A stretch of 6,545 nucleotides of DNA from an uncultured bacterium. Lineage in GTDB: Bacteria > Patescibacteriota > Patescibacteriia > Patescibacteriales > UBA12465. The position numbers and the translations under genes were made by a program. The notes beneath the pieces were generated by a model. It was not told the origin of the DNA. It ran no database searches and saw only the letters and a list, made by a program, of their open reading frames with translations. The DNA lies in NCBI GenBank assembly GCA_937983635.1, contig CALJZR010000067.1, positions 1 through 6,545 on the forward strand. Reading direction: 5' to 3'. Shown here piece by piece: positions 1-5,766 of the stretch (position 1 is the stretch's first letter; every line of letters begins with the position of its first letter).

Positions 1-271
1 GCAGTGATTTTAAGGCTTCTTCCCCGTTTTTAAAGGAAGTCTCAGCCGCCCGCAGAGTTGATTCTGCTTCTTGCCATTCTCTAGCTTTTAATTGGCTAAG
101 AGCAGTGCTAAGTTGATTTTTGCCGTTAAGAGCGCTTTGGCTAAATTTAAGCCAAGAACGCCAACTAAGAGCGAAGCTGAGGAGGACCGCAAAAAAAACT
201 ACCACGAGGGTAATTAGAAGGATTCTGAAAAAACGGCCGCTGAAGTATAAAAAGTTTGATTTAGTACTCAT
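1..271 (-). CDS. DUF4012-like membrane protein, N-terminal part (runs off the window)
   Basis: This is the first 90 codons of an open frame that starts with ATG at 271 and is still open at base 1. The translation begins MSTKSNFLYFSGRFFRILLI. Residues about 14-36 form one strong hydrophobic helix (ILLITLVVVFFAVLLSFAL), an N-terminal signal anchor. A helical, charged stretch follows with a TPR-like repeat pattern (residues about 50-90, including LSTALSQLKAREWQEAEST). This layout resembles the N-terminus of DUF4012 proteins, which are common in Patescibacteria and Gram-positives and of unknown function, probably envelope-associated. The conserved DUF4012 core lies outside the window, so the family call is an inference from the N-terminus. 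The gene begins 3 bases after the stop of the regulator at 275-880, so the two are almost certainly cotranscribed. No Shine-Dalgarno sequence is visible, and translational coupling is plausible. Confidence 0.6.
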   Translation of the reverse strand, partial: MSTKSNFLYFSGRFFRILLITLVVVFFAVLLSFALSWRSWLKFSQSALNGKNQLSTALSQLKAREWQEAESTLRAAETSFKNGEEALKSL

Positions 272-274
272 ATT

Positions 275-880
275 TTAAGAATTAGAGTCTTTATCTGCCT
301 CATCAATTATTTTAAGATGGCGGCTCTGGAGAATTTTATGCAGAAAAATATCATTTATTTCTAAGCGGTAGCCGTATTCCGACTCGTCCATTAGGGTGTA
401 GTTAATTTCTTTATTAAGATCAATTTCCAGGGTATTGAGGCGTTTGAGAAATTGTTCTTTTTTAACTTTACCCACCAAAAGGATGTCGGTAGGAGCACTT
501 AAATCCCCGGTAAAAATACCGCTCAGCCACAGTTGTTTTATTTTTCCCATGCTGACAACTTCTTTCAAAAAATCTTGGCAAGAGAGGAGATTGGCTTTAG
601 CGAATAGGCTTTTCAGTTCTCCAAAAAGTAAAAAATTATGATCAACTATAAAATATTTCTTTTCGTTCTTTAGGTTTTTAGCGCTTCCTTCGTTTTCCGG
701 GCCCTCTTCTTGTTTTAATAGGCCGATTTCTTGGAGATTTTCCAGCTCCCTTCTGACCGAGTTTACTTGCAAAGCTAAATCTCTCGCCAGCTGGCGAGTA
801 TAATATTTTTGTTCAGGCTTACTTAAAAAGGTTTTTAGGATTTTGACCCTAGCGTTAGAGCCAAAAATTTGGGCCAGCAT
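275..880 (-). CDS. Winged-helix regulator with degenerate nucleotidyltransferase-like domain
   Basis: A 201-residue protein. Residues about 1-60 form an ArsR-like winged helix: MLAQIFGSNARVKILKTFL is the first helix pair, QLARDLALQVNSVRRELENL the helix-turn-helix with recognition helix, and IGLLKQ leads into the wing. Residues about 112-190 look like a minimal nucleotidyltransferase (MNT) fold: LSGIFTGDLSAPTDILLVGK mimics the G-(n)-DxD strand-loop, but the second acidic residue is replaced (TDIL, D132 then Leu134), so catalysis is unlikely. From memory, proteins of this layout are widespread in CPR bacteria and some archaea; their targets are not known to me. It is probably a DNA-binding regulator, and the divergent gene region with an inverted repeat at 958-985 is an obvious candidate target. 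The DUF4012-like gene follows after 3 bases. The start at 880 is the only ATG that keeps the whole first helix. No Shine-Dalgarno sequence is seen. Confidence 0.75.
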   Translation of the reverse strand: MLAQIFGSNARVKILKTFLSKPEQKYYTRQLARDLALQVNSVRRELENLQEIGLLKQEEGPENEGSAKNLKNEKKYFIVDHNFLLFGELKSLFAKANLLSCQDFLKEVVSMGKIKQLWLSGIFTGDLSAPTDILLVGKVKKEQFLKRLNTLEIDLNKEINYTLMDESEYGYRLEINDIFLHKILQSRHLKIIDEADKDSNS

Positions 881-957
881 ATTTTTAAGATAATTTTACT
901 TTTTATTAATTACCGCTTAAGAGCAATAAAGCTAAAGAAGGGGCTTTCTCTTTATCT

Positions 958-985
958 CTTTCTATTTTTATAGTATAATAGAAAG
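958..985. promoter_or_regulatory. 9+9 bp inverted repeat over both divergent -10 boxes (candidate operator)
   Basis: CTTTCTATT (958-966) and AATAGAAAG (977-985) are perfect inverted repeats separated by 10 bp. The repeat covers the -10 boxes of both divergent promoters. It is not the end of any transcript and has no T-tract in the correct place, so a DNA-level operator fits better than an RNA hairpin. The adjacent winged-helix regulator is the natural candidate ligand. A partial third copy (GCTTTCT) occurs at 943-949. Confidence 0.45.
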
Positions 986-998
986 CGTCATCAGTCAA
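972..998 (-). promoter_or_regulatory. Putative promoter of the regulator/DUF4012 operon
   Basis: Read on the minus strand, TTGACT (993-998) and TATACT (972-977) are separated by 15 bp, each one mismatch from the sigma70 consensus. The spacer is shorter than the ideal 17 bp. Transcription would start near 965 and leave a leader of about 85 nt before the ATG at 880. The -10 box overlaps that of the divergent promoter. Confidence 0.45.
974..979 (+). promoter_or_regulatory. Putative -10 box (TATAAT) for the PP2C-like/propeller gene
   Basis: A perfect TATAAT hexamer on the plus strand, with a predicted start near 986. No good -35 hexamer is found at the usual spacing (positions 950-957 read only CTTTATCT), so the promoter may be weak or need an activator. 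The predicted leader is about 18 nt to the ATG at 1004 or about 50 nt to the preferred ATG at 1037. Confidence 0.5.
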
Positions 999-1036
999 AT
1001 AAAATGGGCACTTCTCGTGCCAAGATTAGGGTTTAT

Positions 1037-3277
1037 ATGTATTACAAAATCTCTTCTTTAGTCCTCAACGCCGGCAAACACCAAAATGGTAGCCGGGATG
1101 TTTATATTGCCCAGCCAGACGCCATCAAAGAGAACTTGGCCGGCAAGCTTTTTTTATTGGCAGAAATAGACGGCAAAAAGACGGATGCTAAGAAAGTCAT
1201 CGATTTTATCATTGCCAGCCTCGAAGATTTTTATTACAACGATGAGAAGATTTTTTTGCAGGATAAGATCGAGGGCTTATCTCTAGATAATATTTTTGAA
1301 GCGGCCTTAGCTAAGCTTAATAAGGCTTTATTAGAATTTGTATCACTGGAGCGCATTCCCTTGCGGGCTGAGGATACTAATTTGGTTTTAGGCTTGGTCT
1401 TTGAGAATAAGTTGCTTTTTTCTAATTTTGGGCGCAACAAGGCTTTTTTAATCTACAAACGCCAGGAGCAATACGAATTGATTAATGTAGAGGCCAGCGC
1501 CTCTGACTTGGAGAGCGCGGAGGAGTTGCCGGGCCCAGTGGCGCCTAAGTTTTTCGCCTCAGTTATTAGCGGCGAAATTCCTAACGCCTCTTATTTTATT
1601 TTCTGTAATGAGGCTTTACCCGAATATCTTTCCAATAAGGATTTGATTAATGTTGTTACGAAGTTGCCGCCCATGGTGGCGGCCGAGCAAATTAAGGGCG
1701 CCTTATCCAAATTAAATTCCTATGTTCCCTTTTTGGGGATTATTATTAAAAATACCTTTGGATTAAGCGGCTCTGACCTTAAAGACGATAATCTTATTGA
1801 AAGTAATCAGTCTGCGCACAACTCCATCTCCCATCTTAATTATACAGAAAAGAAGACGGAGCAAATGTTAGCTCCGGCTGGTTTAGTAAATTGGCAGAAA
1901 ATTGGTAAGCTTTGGCAGGCTCTGCACGCAAAAATTGGCTCCAGTGAAGCGCCTTTGCGCTTGAAAAATCAGCCGCCGACTAACAAAAATTTACCTTCTT
2001 TAAGCAAGCAAAAAACTATATCGGCGGCGCGGATGATTAAAGAGAAGATGAATTTCGGTCGGAAACACCTGCACCTTGGCCGTTCCTTGAAAATTGTGGC
2101 CTCGGTAGTTATTAATCTCTTTAACCCTATTTTTTGGAAAGAAATTTGGCGCAAAAATAGAGCCTGGCTATCCTCTTTAAATCCGCGCAATAAAGCTATG
2201 TTCGCCCTTTTGGCGGTTGCTTTTCTGATTTTGTTAGGCAGTTTAGTGATTACGGGGATTAATAATCGGCGGCGGGCTAACACTGAATATTTTAATAATC
2301 TGATTGCCGGTCTGGAAGCCAAGAAAAGCATGGTCGATTCTTACCTTTTATATGATAATCAGGAAGGAGCTAAGACTTTGATTGGCGAGAGTTTGGCCGC
2401 TTTAGATTCCTTGCCGGTTAAAGGCGAAGAACAGACAGCGCGACGCGATCAAATTCGAGCAGAAATTGAACAGCAAAGAGCGAAAGTGCAGAAACTGACT
2501 ACGGTTGATAGTCCTGAACTACTGGTAAACTTTAAAGACTATAATGCGTCCGCTGAAACTAGAAACCTAACTTTTGTTAAAGATAAGTTGTATGCGGCTG
2601 ATTCTGCGGCTAAAGCGGTTTATTTTTGGGATTTAAATGCCAAGAAGAGTGATTCTTTCTTATTAAGCGGAGATTTTAATTCCTTGGAAAAGCCGGTCGC
2701 TGCGGCGGACAAAATTTATTACCTCAGCGGCAATCGTTTAATCAGTTTAGATACTACTAATGGTAATAATAGCACCCTTAACCTTGACGGTGTTGGTCCT
2801 GATGATAAAATTAATGCTTTTCAGCTTTATCTCGACCGCCTTTATATCTTAATGGCGGATAATAATCAAATTTATCGCTTGAATCGTAGCGGCAACAATT
2901 TCAGCGCTAAGACTTCTTGGCTGAAAGAAGAGGTGCAATTGGGTGACGCTATTGATTTGGCGGTTACTGGCGATGTCTTGGTTTTAAAGAATAATGGTCA
3001 AATGCAAAAATTCTATCTCAATCGCCCCCAAGATTTTTCTTTAGCCGCTGTTGATCCGGTTTTAGATAGCGCCTCTCTTTTGAAAGTCAGCGCTGATCGT
3101 TTTTTTGTCTTTGATAAAAACAGCAAGCGTTTATTAATCTTTAATAAAGAAGGGGTTCTAATCAGGCAATTCCGTTTGCCCTCCCTTAATAATCTTAAAG
3201 ATTTCAGTATTGCTAGTGATAATAAGACCGCCTATTTCCTTAATGATGACGCCGTTTATAAGATTAACTTAGAATAG
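1037..3277 (+). CDS. Degenerate PP2C-like domain, transmembrane helix and C-terminal beta-propeller protein
   Basis: A 746-residue protein when started at ATG 1037 (MYYKISSLVLNAG), preferred because AGGG sits 5 nt upstream; an in-frame ATG at 1004 would add 11 residues and has no ribosome site. Residues about 1-245 follow the PP2C phosphatase strand order: EIDGKK (43-48, in place of ADGxGG), NLVLGLVFENKLLFSNFGRN (115-134, GRNKA in place of GDSRA) and FIFCNEALPEYLS (187-199, in place of the SDGLxD strand). The metal-binding aspartates are largely lost, so this is likely a pseudophosphatase. A basic linker (about 245-385) leads to one membrane helix (about 388-408, MFALLAVAFLILLGSLVITG). Next comes a helical stalk (about 412-485), then at least six propeller blades starting near residues 519, 560, 602, 647, 689 and 732. 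The layout recalls PknD-type receptors (cytosolic domain, TM helix, outside propeller); topology and function are inferred. The gene ends just before the terminator at 3293. Confidence 0.7.
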   Translation: MYYKISSLVLNAGKHQNGSRDVYIAQPDAIKENLAGKLFLLAEIDGKKTDAKKVIDFIIASLEDFYYNDEKIFLQDKIEGLSLDNIFEAALAKLNKALLEFVSLERIPLRAEDTNLVLGLVFENKLLFSNFGRNKAFLIYKRQEQYELINVEASASDLESAEELPGPVAPKFFASVISGEIPNASYFIFCNEALPEYLSNKDLINVVTKLPPMVAAEQIKGALSKLNSYVPFLGIIIKNTFGLSGSDLKDDNLIESNQSAHNSISHLNYTEKKTEQMLAPAGLVNWQKIGKLWQALHAKIGSSEAPLRLKNQPPTNKNLPSLSKQKTISAARMIKEKMNFGRKHLHLGRSLKIVASVVINLFNPIFWKEIWRKNRAWLSSLNPRNKAMFALLAVAFLILLGSLVITGINNRRRANTEYFNNLIAGLEAKKSMVDSYLLYDNQEGAKTLIGESLAALDSLPVKGEEQTARRDQIRAEIEQQRAKVQKLTTVDSPELLVNFKDYNASAETRNLTFVKDKLYAADSAAKAVYFWDLNAKKSDSFLLSGDFNSLEKPVAAADKIYYLSGNRLISLDTTNGNNSTLNLDGVGPDDKINAFQLYLDRLYILMADNNQIYRLNRSGNNFSAKTSWLKEEVQLGDAIDLAVTGDVLVLKNNGQMQKFYLNRPQDFSLAAVDPVLDSASLLKVSADRFFVFDKNSKRLLIFNKEGVLIRQFRLPSLNNLKDFSIASDNKTAYFLNDDAVYKINLE

Positions 3278-3292
3278 ATTTTTTGAGATAAC

Positions 3293-3324
3293 AAAAACAC
3301 CTCGACTGACGCCGAGGTGTTTTT
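3293..3324. terminator. Bidirectional intrinsic terminator between convergent genes
   Basis: Arms 3293-3304 (ending CACCTCG) and 3313-3324 (starting CGAGGTG) are perfect complements with an 8-nt loop. The A-run on the left and T-run on the right give a U-tract on either strand. It closes the PP2C-like gene (plus, stop at 3277) and rplL (minus, stop at 3341). Confidence 0.9.
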
Positions 3325-3340
3325 TAGTTCTGGGAAATGT

Positions 3341-3760
3341 TTATTTCAAGGTGATCTTAGCGCCCGCTTCTTCGAATTTCTTCTTTAAAGCTTCTGCCTC
3401 TTCCTTCTTTAAGCCTTCTTTAATCATCTTCGGAGCGCCATCGACTAAGTCTTTAGCTTCCTTTAAGCCCATTTCAGTAACTTCGCGCACTACTTTGATG
3501 ACGTTGATTTTGTTGGCTCCGCCTTCAGTCAATTCTACATCAAAGCTGTCTTTTTCTTCAACGGCAGCAGCAGCGCCACCAGCAGCCGGAGCCATCATCA
3601 TGGCCGGGGCAGCAGCGGAAACGCCGAATTTCTTTTCTAAGATTTTGACGAGCTCGGCTAAATCTAAAACGCTCATCTTTTCAATTTCGCTGACTAAGCT
3701 CTGGAACTTAGCCGGTACCGCCACTTCTTCAGCGGCGTCATTTTTCATTTCTTCGGACAT
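3341..3760 (-). CDS. rplL: Ribosomal protein L7/L12 (bL12)
   Basis: A 139-residue protein of the ribosomal stalk, which binds L10 as dimers and recruits translation GTPases. Residues 1-17 are an acidic extension beyond the usual N-terminus of about 120-residue homologues. The dimerisation/L10-binding helices follow (FQSLVSEIEKMSVLDLAELV, about 19-38). Next is the flexible Ala/Pro/Met-rich hinge (AAAPAMMMAPAAGGAAAA, about 49-66). The globular C-terminal domain (about 71-139) carries the conserved VIKVVREVTEMGLKEAKDLV helix pair that contacts the factors, and ends GAKITLK. The start at 3760 is taken as the longest ATG; an internal ATG at 3748 (Met5) is possible. No strong Shine-Dalgarno sequence precedes either. 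The gene follows rplJ after 51 nt and ends at the bidirectional terminator, with no rpoB after it. Confidence 0.97.
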   Translation of the reverse strand: MSEEMKNDAAEEVAVPAKFQSLVSEIEKMSVLDLAELVKILEKKFGVSAAAPAMMMAPAAGGAAAAVEEKDSFDVELTEGGANKINVIKVVREVTEMGLKEAKDLVDGAPKMIKEGLKKEEAEALKKKFEEAGAKITLK

Positions 3761-3811
3761 AGTTTTATTGATCGCTCTGTCTGGATAATATCCGGAGCAG
3801 GCGCTTATTTA

Positions 3812-4336
3812 TTATTTTTTTTCTTCAATCGCTTTCAAGACGTACACAAGGTTGCGGAGGTTTCCGGCTAAAGCGTTAACAAAACCGGAGACCGGGGCGT
3901 TTAAGGAACCCACGAGTTTGGCATACAGTTCAGCCTTGCTCGGCAATTTTGCAACGGCTTCGATTTCTTCTTTGGAGAGTAGTTTTCCTTCCAAAATTCC
4001 GCCTAAGAAATAGAGTTTTTCGCCCTTATCTTTACGGAAAGTATCGAGCACTTTCGCGGCCGCTACTTCATCTCCGTAGGAGAAAATCGCGGCAATCTTG
4101 CCATCAAGACCTTTTGTATCCAAGCTGTCCACGCCTTGATTTTTGAAGGCTAAGCCTAATAAGGTTTTCTTGGCAACGTAGTATTCACCGTTTTCTTGGC
4201 GTAACTGGTCGCGCAGAGCCTCATTATCTTTTACCCCCAAAGCGTTAAAGCCGGCAAAAACGATTGATTTTGATTGTTCAATCTTTTTTTCCAAGCTCCG
4301 CAGGATTTCCTGCTTTTGGACTTTGCTTTTTGGCAT
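3812..4336 (-). CDS. rplJ: Ribosomal protein L10 (uL10)
   Basis: A 174-residue protein, the usual length for bacterial L10. It anchors the L7/L12 dimers to 23S rRNA and, as L10(L12)4, binds its own mRNA leader in many bacteria. The N-terminal RNA-binding domain shows the typical KIEQSKSIVFAGFNALGVKD and YYVAKKTLLGLAFKNQG segments (about 18-70). The middle domain carries FLGGILEGKLLSKEEIEAVA (about 110-129), then LPSKAELYAKLVGSLNAPVS. The end, ALAGNLRNLVYVLKAIEEKK, leads into a short L12-binding helix, so few L12 dimers would be carried; that number is not readable from sequence by eye. The ATG at 4336 has no Shine-Dalgarno sequence; a small GAAA-loop hairpin lies just upstream. The gene has its own promoter and leader (4337-4539) and is cotranscribed with rplL. 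Confidence 0.97.
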   Translation of the reverse strand: MPKSKVQKQEILRSLEKKIEQSKSIVFAGFNALGVKDNEALRDQLRQENGEYYVAKKTLLGLAFKNQGVDSLDTKGLDGKIAAIFSYGDEVAAAKVLDTFRKDKGEKLYFLGGILEGKLLSKEEIEAVAKLPSKAELYAKLVGSLNAPVSGFVNALAGNLRNLVYVLKAIEEKK

Positions 4337-4346
4337 ATTTTTTTAA

Positions 4347-4360
4347 AGCGTTTTCACGCT
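4347..4360 (-). promoter_or_regulatory. GAAA-tetraloop hairpin just upstream of the rplJ start
   Basis: On the minus strand AGCGT-GAAA-ACGCT forms a 5-bp stem capped by a GNRA loop. It ends 10 nt before the rplJ ATG, followed by an A-rich stretch where a Shine-Dalgarno sequence would be expected. It could expose or block the start site, or be a minor stabilising element. Confidence 0.4.
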
Positions 4361-4396
4361 GGTTTATAAGTACTTTGTTAATAAGACCTTTAAAAC

Positions 4397-4423
4397 AAAA
4401 AAATCTGAGGTCAGCCGCAGATT
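4397..4423 (-). terminator. Attenuator (intrinsic terminator) in the rplJ leader
   Basis: On the minus strand AATCTG pairs with CAGATT. A C-U mismatch and two more G-C pairs (GG/CC) close a CTGA loop, and a run of seven T (4403-4397) follows directly. It lies about 60 nt before the rplJ ATG, inside the transcribed leader, so it acts as a conditional terminator, not as the end of a gene. Confidence 0.75.
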
Positions 4424-4429
4424 AAATAA

Positions 4430-4445
4430 AAGCTAATATTAGCTT
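4430..4445 (-). repeat. 16-nt perfect palindrome in the rplJ leader
   Basis: AAGCTAATATTAGCTT is its own reverse complement. In RNA it would fold as a short AU-rich stem with a 4-6 nt loop. It lies between the L10-binding element and the attenuator, followed by TTTATTT. It may be a spacer hairpin, a pausing site or a weak extra terminator. Confidence 0.5.
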
Positions 4446-4447
4446 GA

Positions 4448-4494
4448 ATTTACCTAGGCAAGTCTTATTGGTTTGCTTGCTGTCTGGGGCAAAT
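4448..4494 (-). promoter_or_regulatory. L10-leader element (L10(L12)4-binding RNA)
   Basis: Read on the minus strand, the element has an outer stem ATTTGCC/GGTAAAT (4494-4488 with 4454-4448, one G-U pair). An asymmetric internal loop follows (CCAGACA on the 5' side, CTA on the 3' side), then an inner stem GCAAG/CTTGC (4480-4476 with 4462-4458) with a 13-nt loop. The core CAGACAGCAAG...CTTGCCTAGG closely follows the known L10-leader consensus (CAGACAGYAGG...CCUGCCGAGG), where the internal loop forms a kink-turn bound by L10. Its position directly upstream of rplJ supports the call. Confidence 0.85.
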
Positions 4495-4507
4495 GATTGA
4501 TTTGTAT

Positions 4508-5710
4508 TTATATATTAGCAGATTTCCTTTTATTGTCAAGCGGAAAAGCGCTTTTTTTAGCGCCGCGTTTGCGGCCATAATTGGCAAAACGATGGGCTTC
4601 TTCCCTGACTTGGAGGAGGGTCGGTTTTAAAACGGCGGCTAAGTCTTTAAAGTTTTTCTTCACCCCCTTAGGAAAAACTAAACGGTCCCCGCCGAATTTG
4701 GAAATACCCACTAAGGGCAGAACGATATTATGTTTGGCTAATTCTCTAGTCAGAAAACTTATCTGCGGGCTCCCACCGTCAATCATTATCATTTCTGGCC
4801 GGGGCCAGTCCGCGTGCCGGAATCTTCTTAATAGTGTTTCTAAAAGGGCGCGTTCATCATCGCCGGCGGGCGCTTCTTTAATTTTAAAGAGTCGATAAGC
4901 GGAACCTTGCTTTTCGCCGTTGCTAAAAACCACCATCGAGGCATAACTTTCTTTGCCTTGAAAATGGGAAATATCATAGCCCTCAATGCGTTGGAGCCGG
5001 CTTTGATTGAGATCATTTTCCCGGCCCAGCAGCGAGACTTCCTGCAGGTGGCGCAAAGCCCTAGCTTGTTCTGGATTTTCTTTCTCTAGCTTTTGCAATA
5101 AGTGTTGCCGTTCTCCTTTTAAGAGCAGAATGAGATTGCGGATGTTTTTCTTGTAGGCCGCTGGGCTAATACTGCCTATACAAGCTCCCGGGCAAAGACC
5201 GATTTGGTAGTCAAAACAAGCCTTACCTCTCTTAGGCGCGCAAGTGCTGTAGGGAAAGATTCGGCGCAGCAAGCGCAAAGCCGAGTTCATTAAATAATAT
5301 GATTGATAGGGGCCAAAGAGCTGATAGGCGCGGGAAGGAAATTTTTTCAAATCTTGTCCGCGGATAATAATCGGCCGCGGATATTCTTCTTTGCTGTTAA
5401 TAGCGATATAGATGAAAGACCGGTCATCGCGGTCAACGATATTATATTTGGGCCAGTATTTTTTAATGTTACTGGCTTCTAAGATAATTGCTTCCAATAA
5501 GCTCTCGCAGGTAGTGAATTTTAAGTCCGTTGCCTGTGCCACCATTTCCGCGATGCGGCTGTCGATATTTTTTTGAAAATATTGGCTGAGCCGGTTTTTT
5601 AGATTTACTGCCCTGCCCACATACAAAATTTCTTCATCAGCCCCATACCAAAAATAGACACCGGGCGTTTTCGGAATTTCTTTTAATAGTTTTTTCAGCG
5701 GATGAGGCAT
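4508..5710 (-). CDS. uvrC: Shortened UvrC excinuclease, lacking the C-terminal HhH domain
   Basis: A 400-residue protein; full UvrC is about 600. UvrC makes the 3' and 5' cuts around UvrAB-marked DNA lesions. The N-terminal GIY-YIG nuclease (about 13-92, 3' incision) keeps GVY19, Y30-V-G, R40, E78 and N90. Four cysteines (C157, C165, C173, C177) match the UvrC Fe-S ligand positions. The UvrB-binding UVR segment (about 199-228) is short and lacks the usual LNFExAAxxRD motif. The C-terminal RNase H-like nuclease (about 240-378, 5' incision) keeps D246 (GYDISH), D284/D285, D311 (MIDGG) and H373 (EAHRFA). The protein stops where the tandem helix-hairpin-helix DNA-binding domain should begin, and no remnant follows: the rplJ promoter is already there. 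The start at 5710 has no Shine-Dalgarno sequence. It follows the MGMT-like gene by 56 nt. Confidence 0.92.
   Translation of the reverse strand: MPHPLKKLLKEIPKTPGVYFWYGADEEILYVGRAVNLKNRLSQYFQKNIDSRIAEMVAQATDLKFTTCESLLEAIILEASNIKKYWPKYNIVDRDDRSFIYIAINSKEEYPRPIIIRGQDLKKFPSRAYQLFGPYQSYYLMNSALRLLRRIFPYSTCAPKRGKACFDYQIGLCPGACIGSISPAAYKKNIRNLILLLKGERQHLLQKLEKENPEQARALRHLQEVSLLGRENDLNQSRLQRIEGYDISHFQGKESYASMVVFSNGEKQGSAYRLFKIKEAPAGDDERALLETLLRRFRHADWPRPEMIMIDGGSPQISFLTRELAKHNIVLPLVGISKFGGDRLVFPKGVKKNFKDLAAVLKPTLLQVREEAHRFANYGRKRGAKKSAFPLDNKRKSANI
4512..4539 (-). promoter_or_regulatory. Promoter of rplJ-rplL, extended -10
   Basis: On the minus strand a perfect TTGACA (4539-4534) and TAATAT (4517-4512) are spaced 16 bp apart, with TGC directly before the -10 (extended -10). 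The predicted start is near 4505, just upstream of the L10-leader element. The whole promoter overlaps the last codons of the uvrC-like gene (stop at 4508). Confidence 0.8.
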
Positions 5711-5723
5711 GTTTATAGCTTAG

Positions 5724-5745
5724 CTTGATATTTATTCAAATCAAG
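5724..5745. repeat. Inverted repeat before the uvrC start
   Basis: CTTGAT (5724-5729) and ATCAAG (5740-5745) are inverted repeats 10 bp apart, in the 56-nt gap between the MGMT-like gene and uvrC. No T-tract follows on either strand, so it is not an evident terminator; it may be an operator or an mRNA hairpin. Confidence 0.35.
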
Positions 5746-5766
5746 GCGATTGTCTTTTATTACTAT

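Noticed and set aside
1969..2331. Minus-strand ORF of 120 codons inside the propeller protein gene
   Set aside because: It is a shadow frame over the basic linker and membrane helix of the plus-strand gene, with no promoter, no ribosome site and no recognisable motif.
3351..3788. Long plus-strand ORF opposite rplL
   Set aside because: It is the reverse-frame shadow of the Ala/Lys/Glu-rich rplL gene; its translation is low complexity (Ala/Ser/Phe) and has no family features.
5711..5745. Promoter TTGAAT/TATAAA for uvrC
   Set aside because: The -10-like TATAAA ends one base before the ATG, so transcription would start inside the coding region, and there is no later in-frame start before the GIY-YIG motif. 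Readthrough from the MGMT-like gene is more likely.
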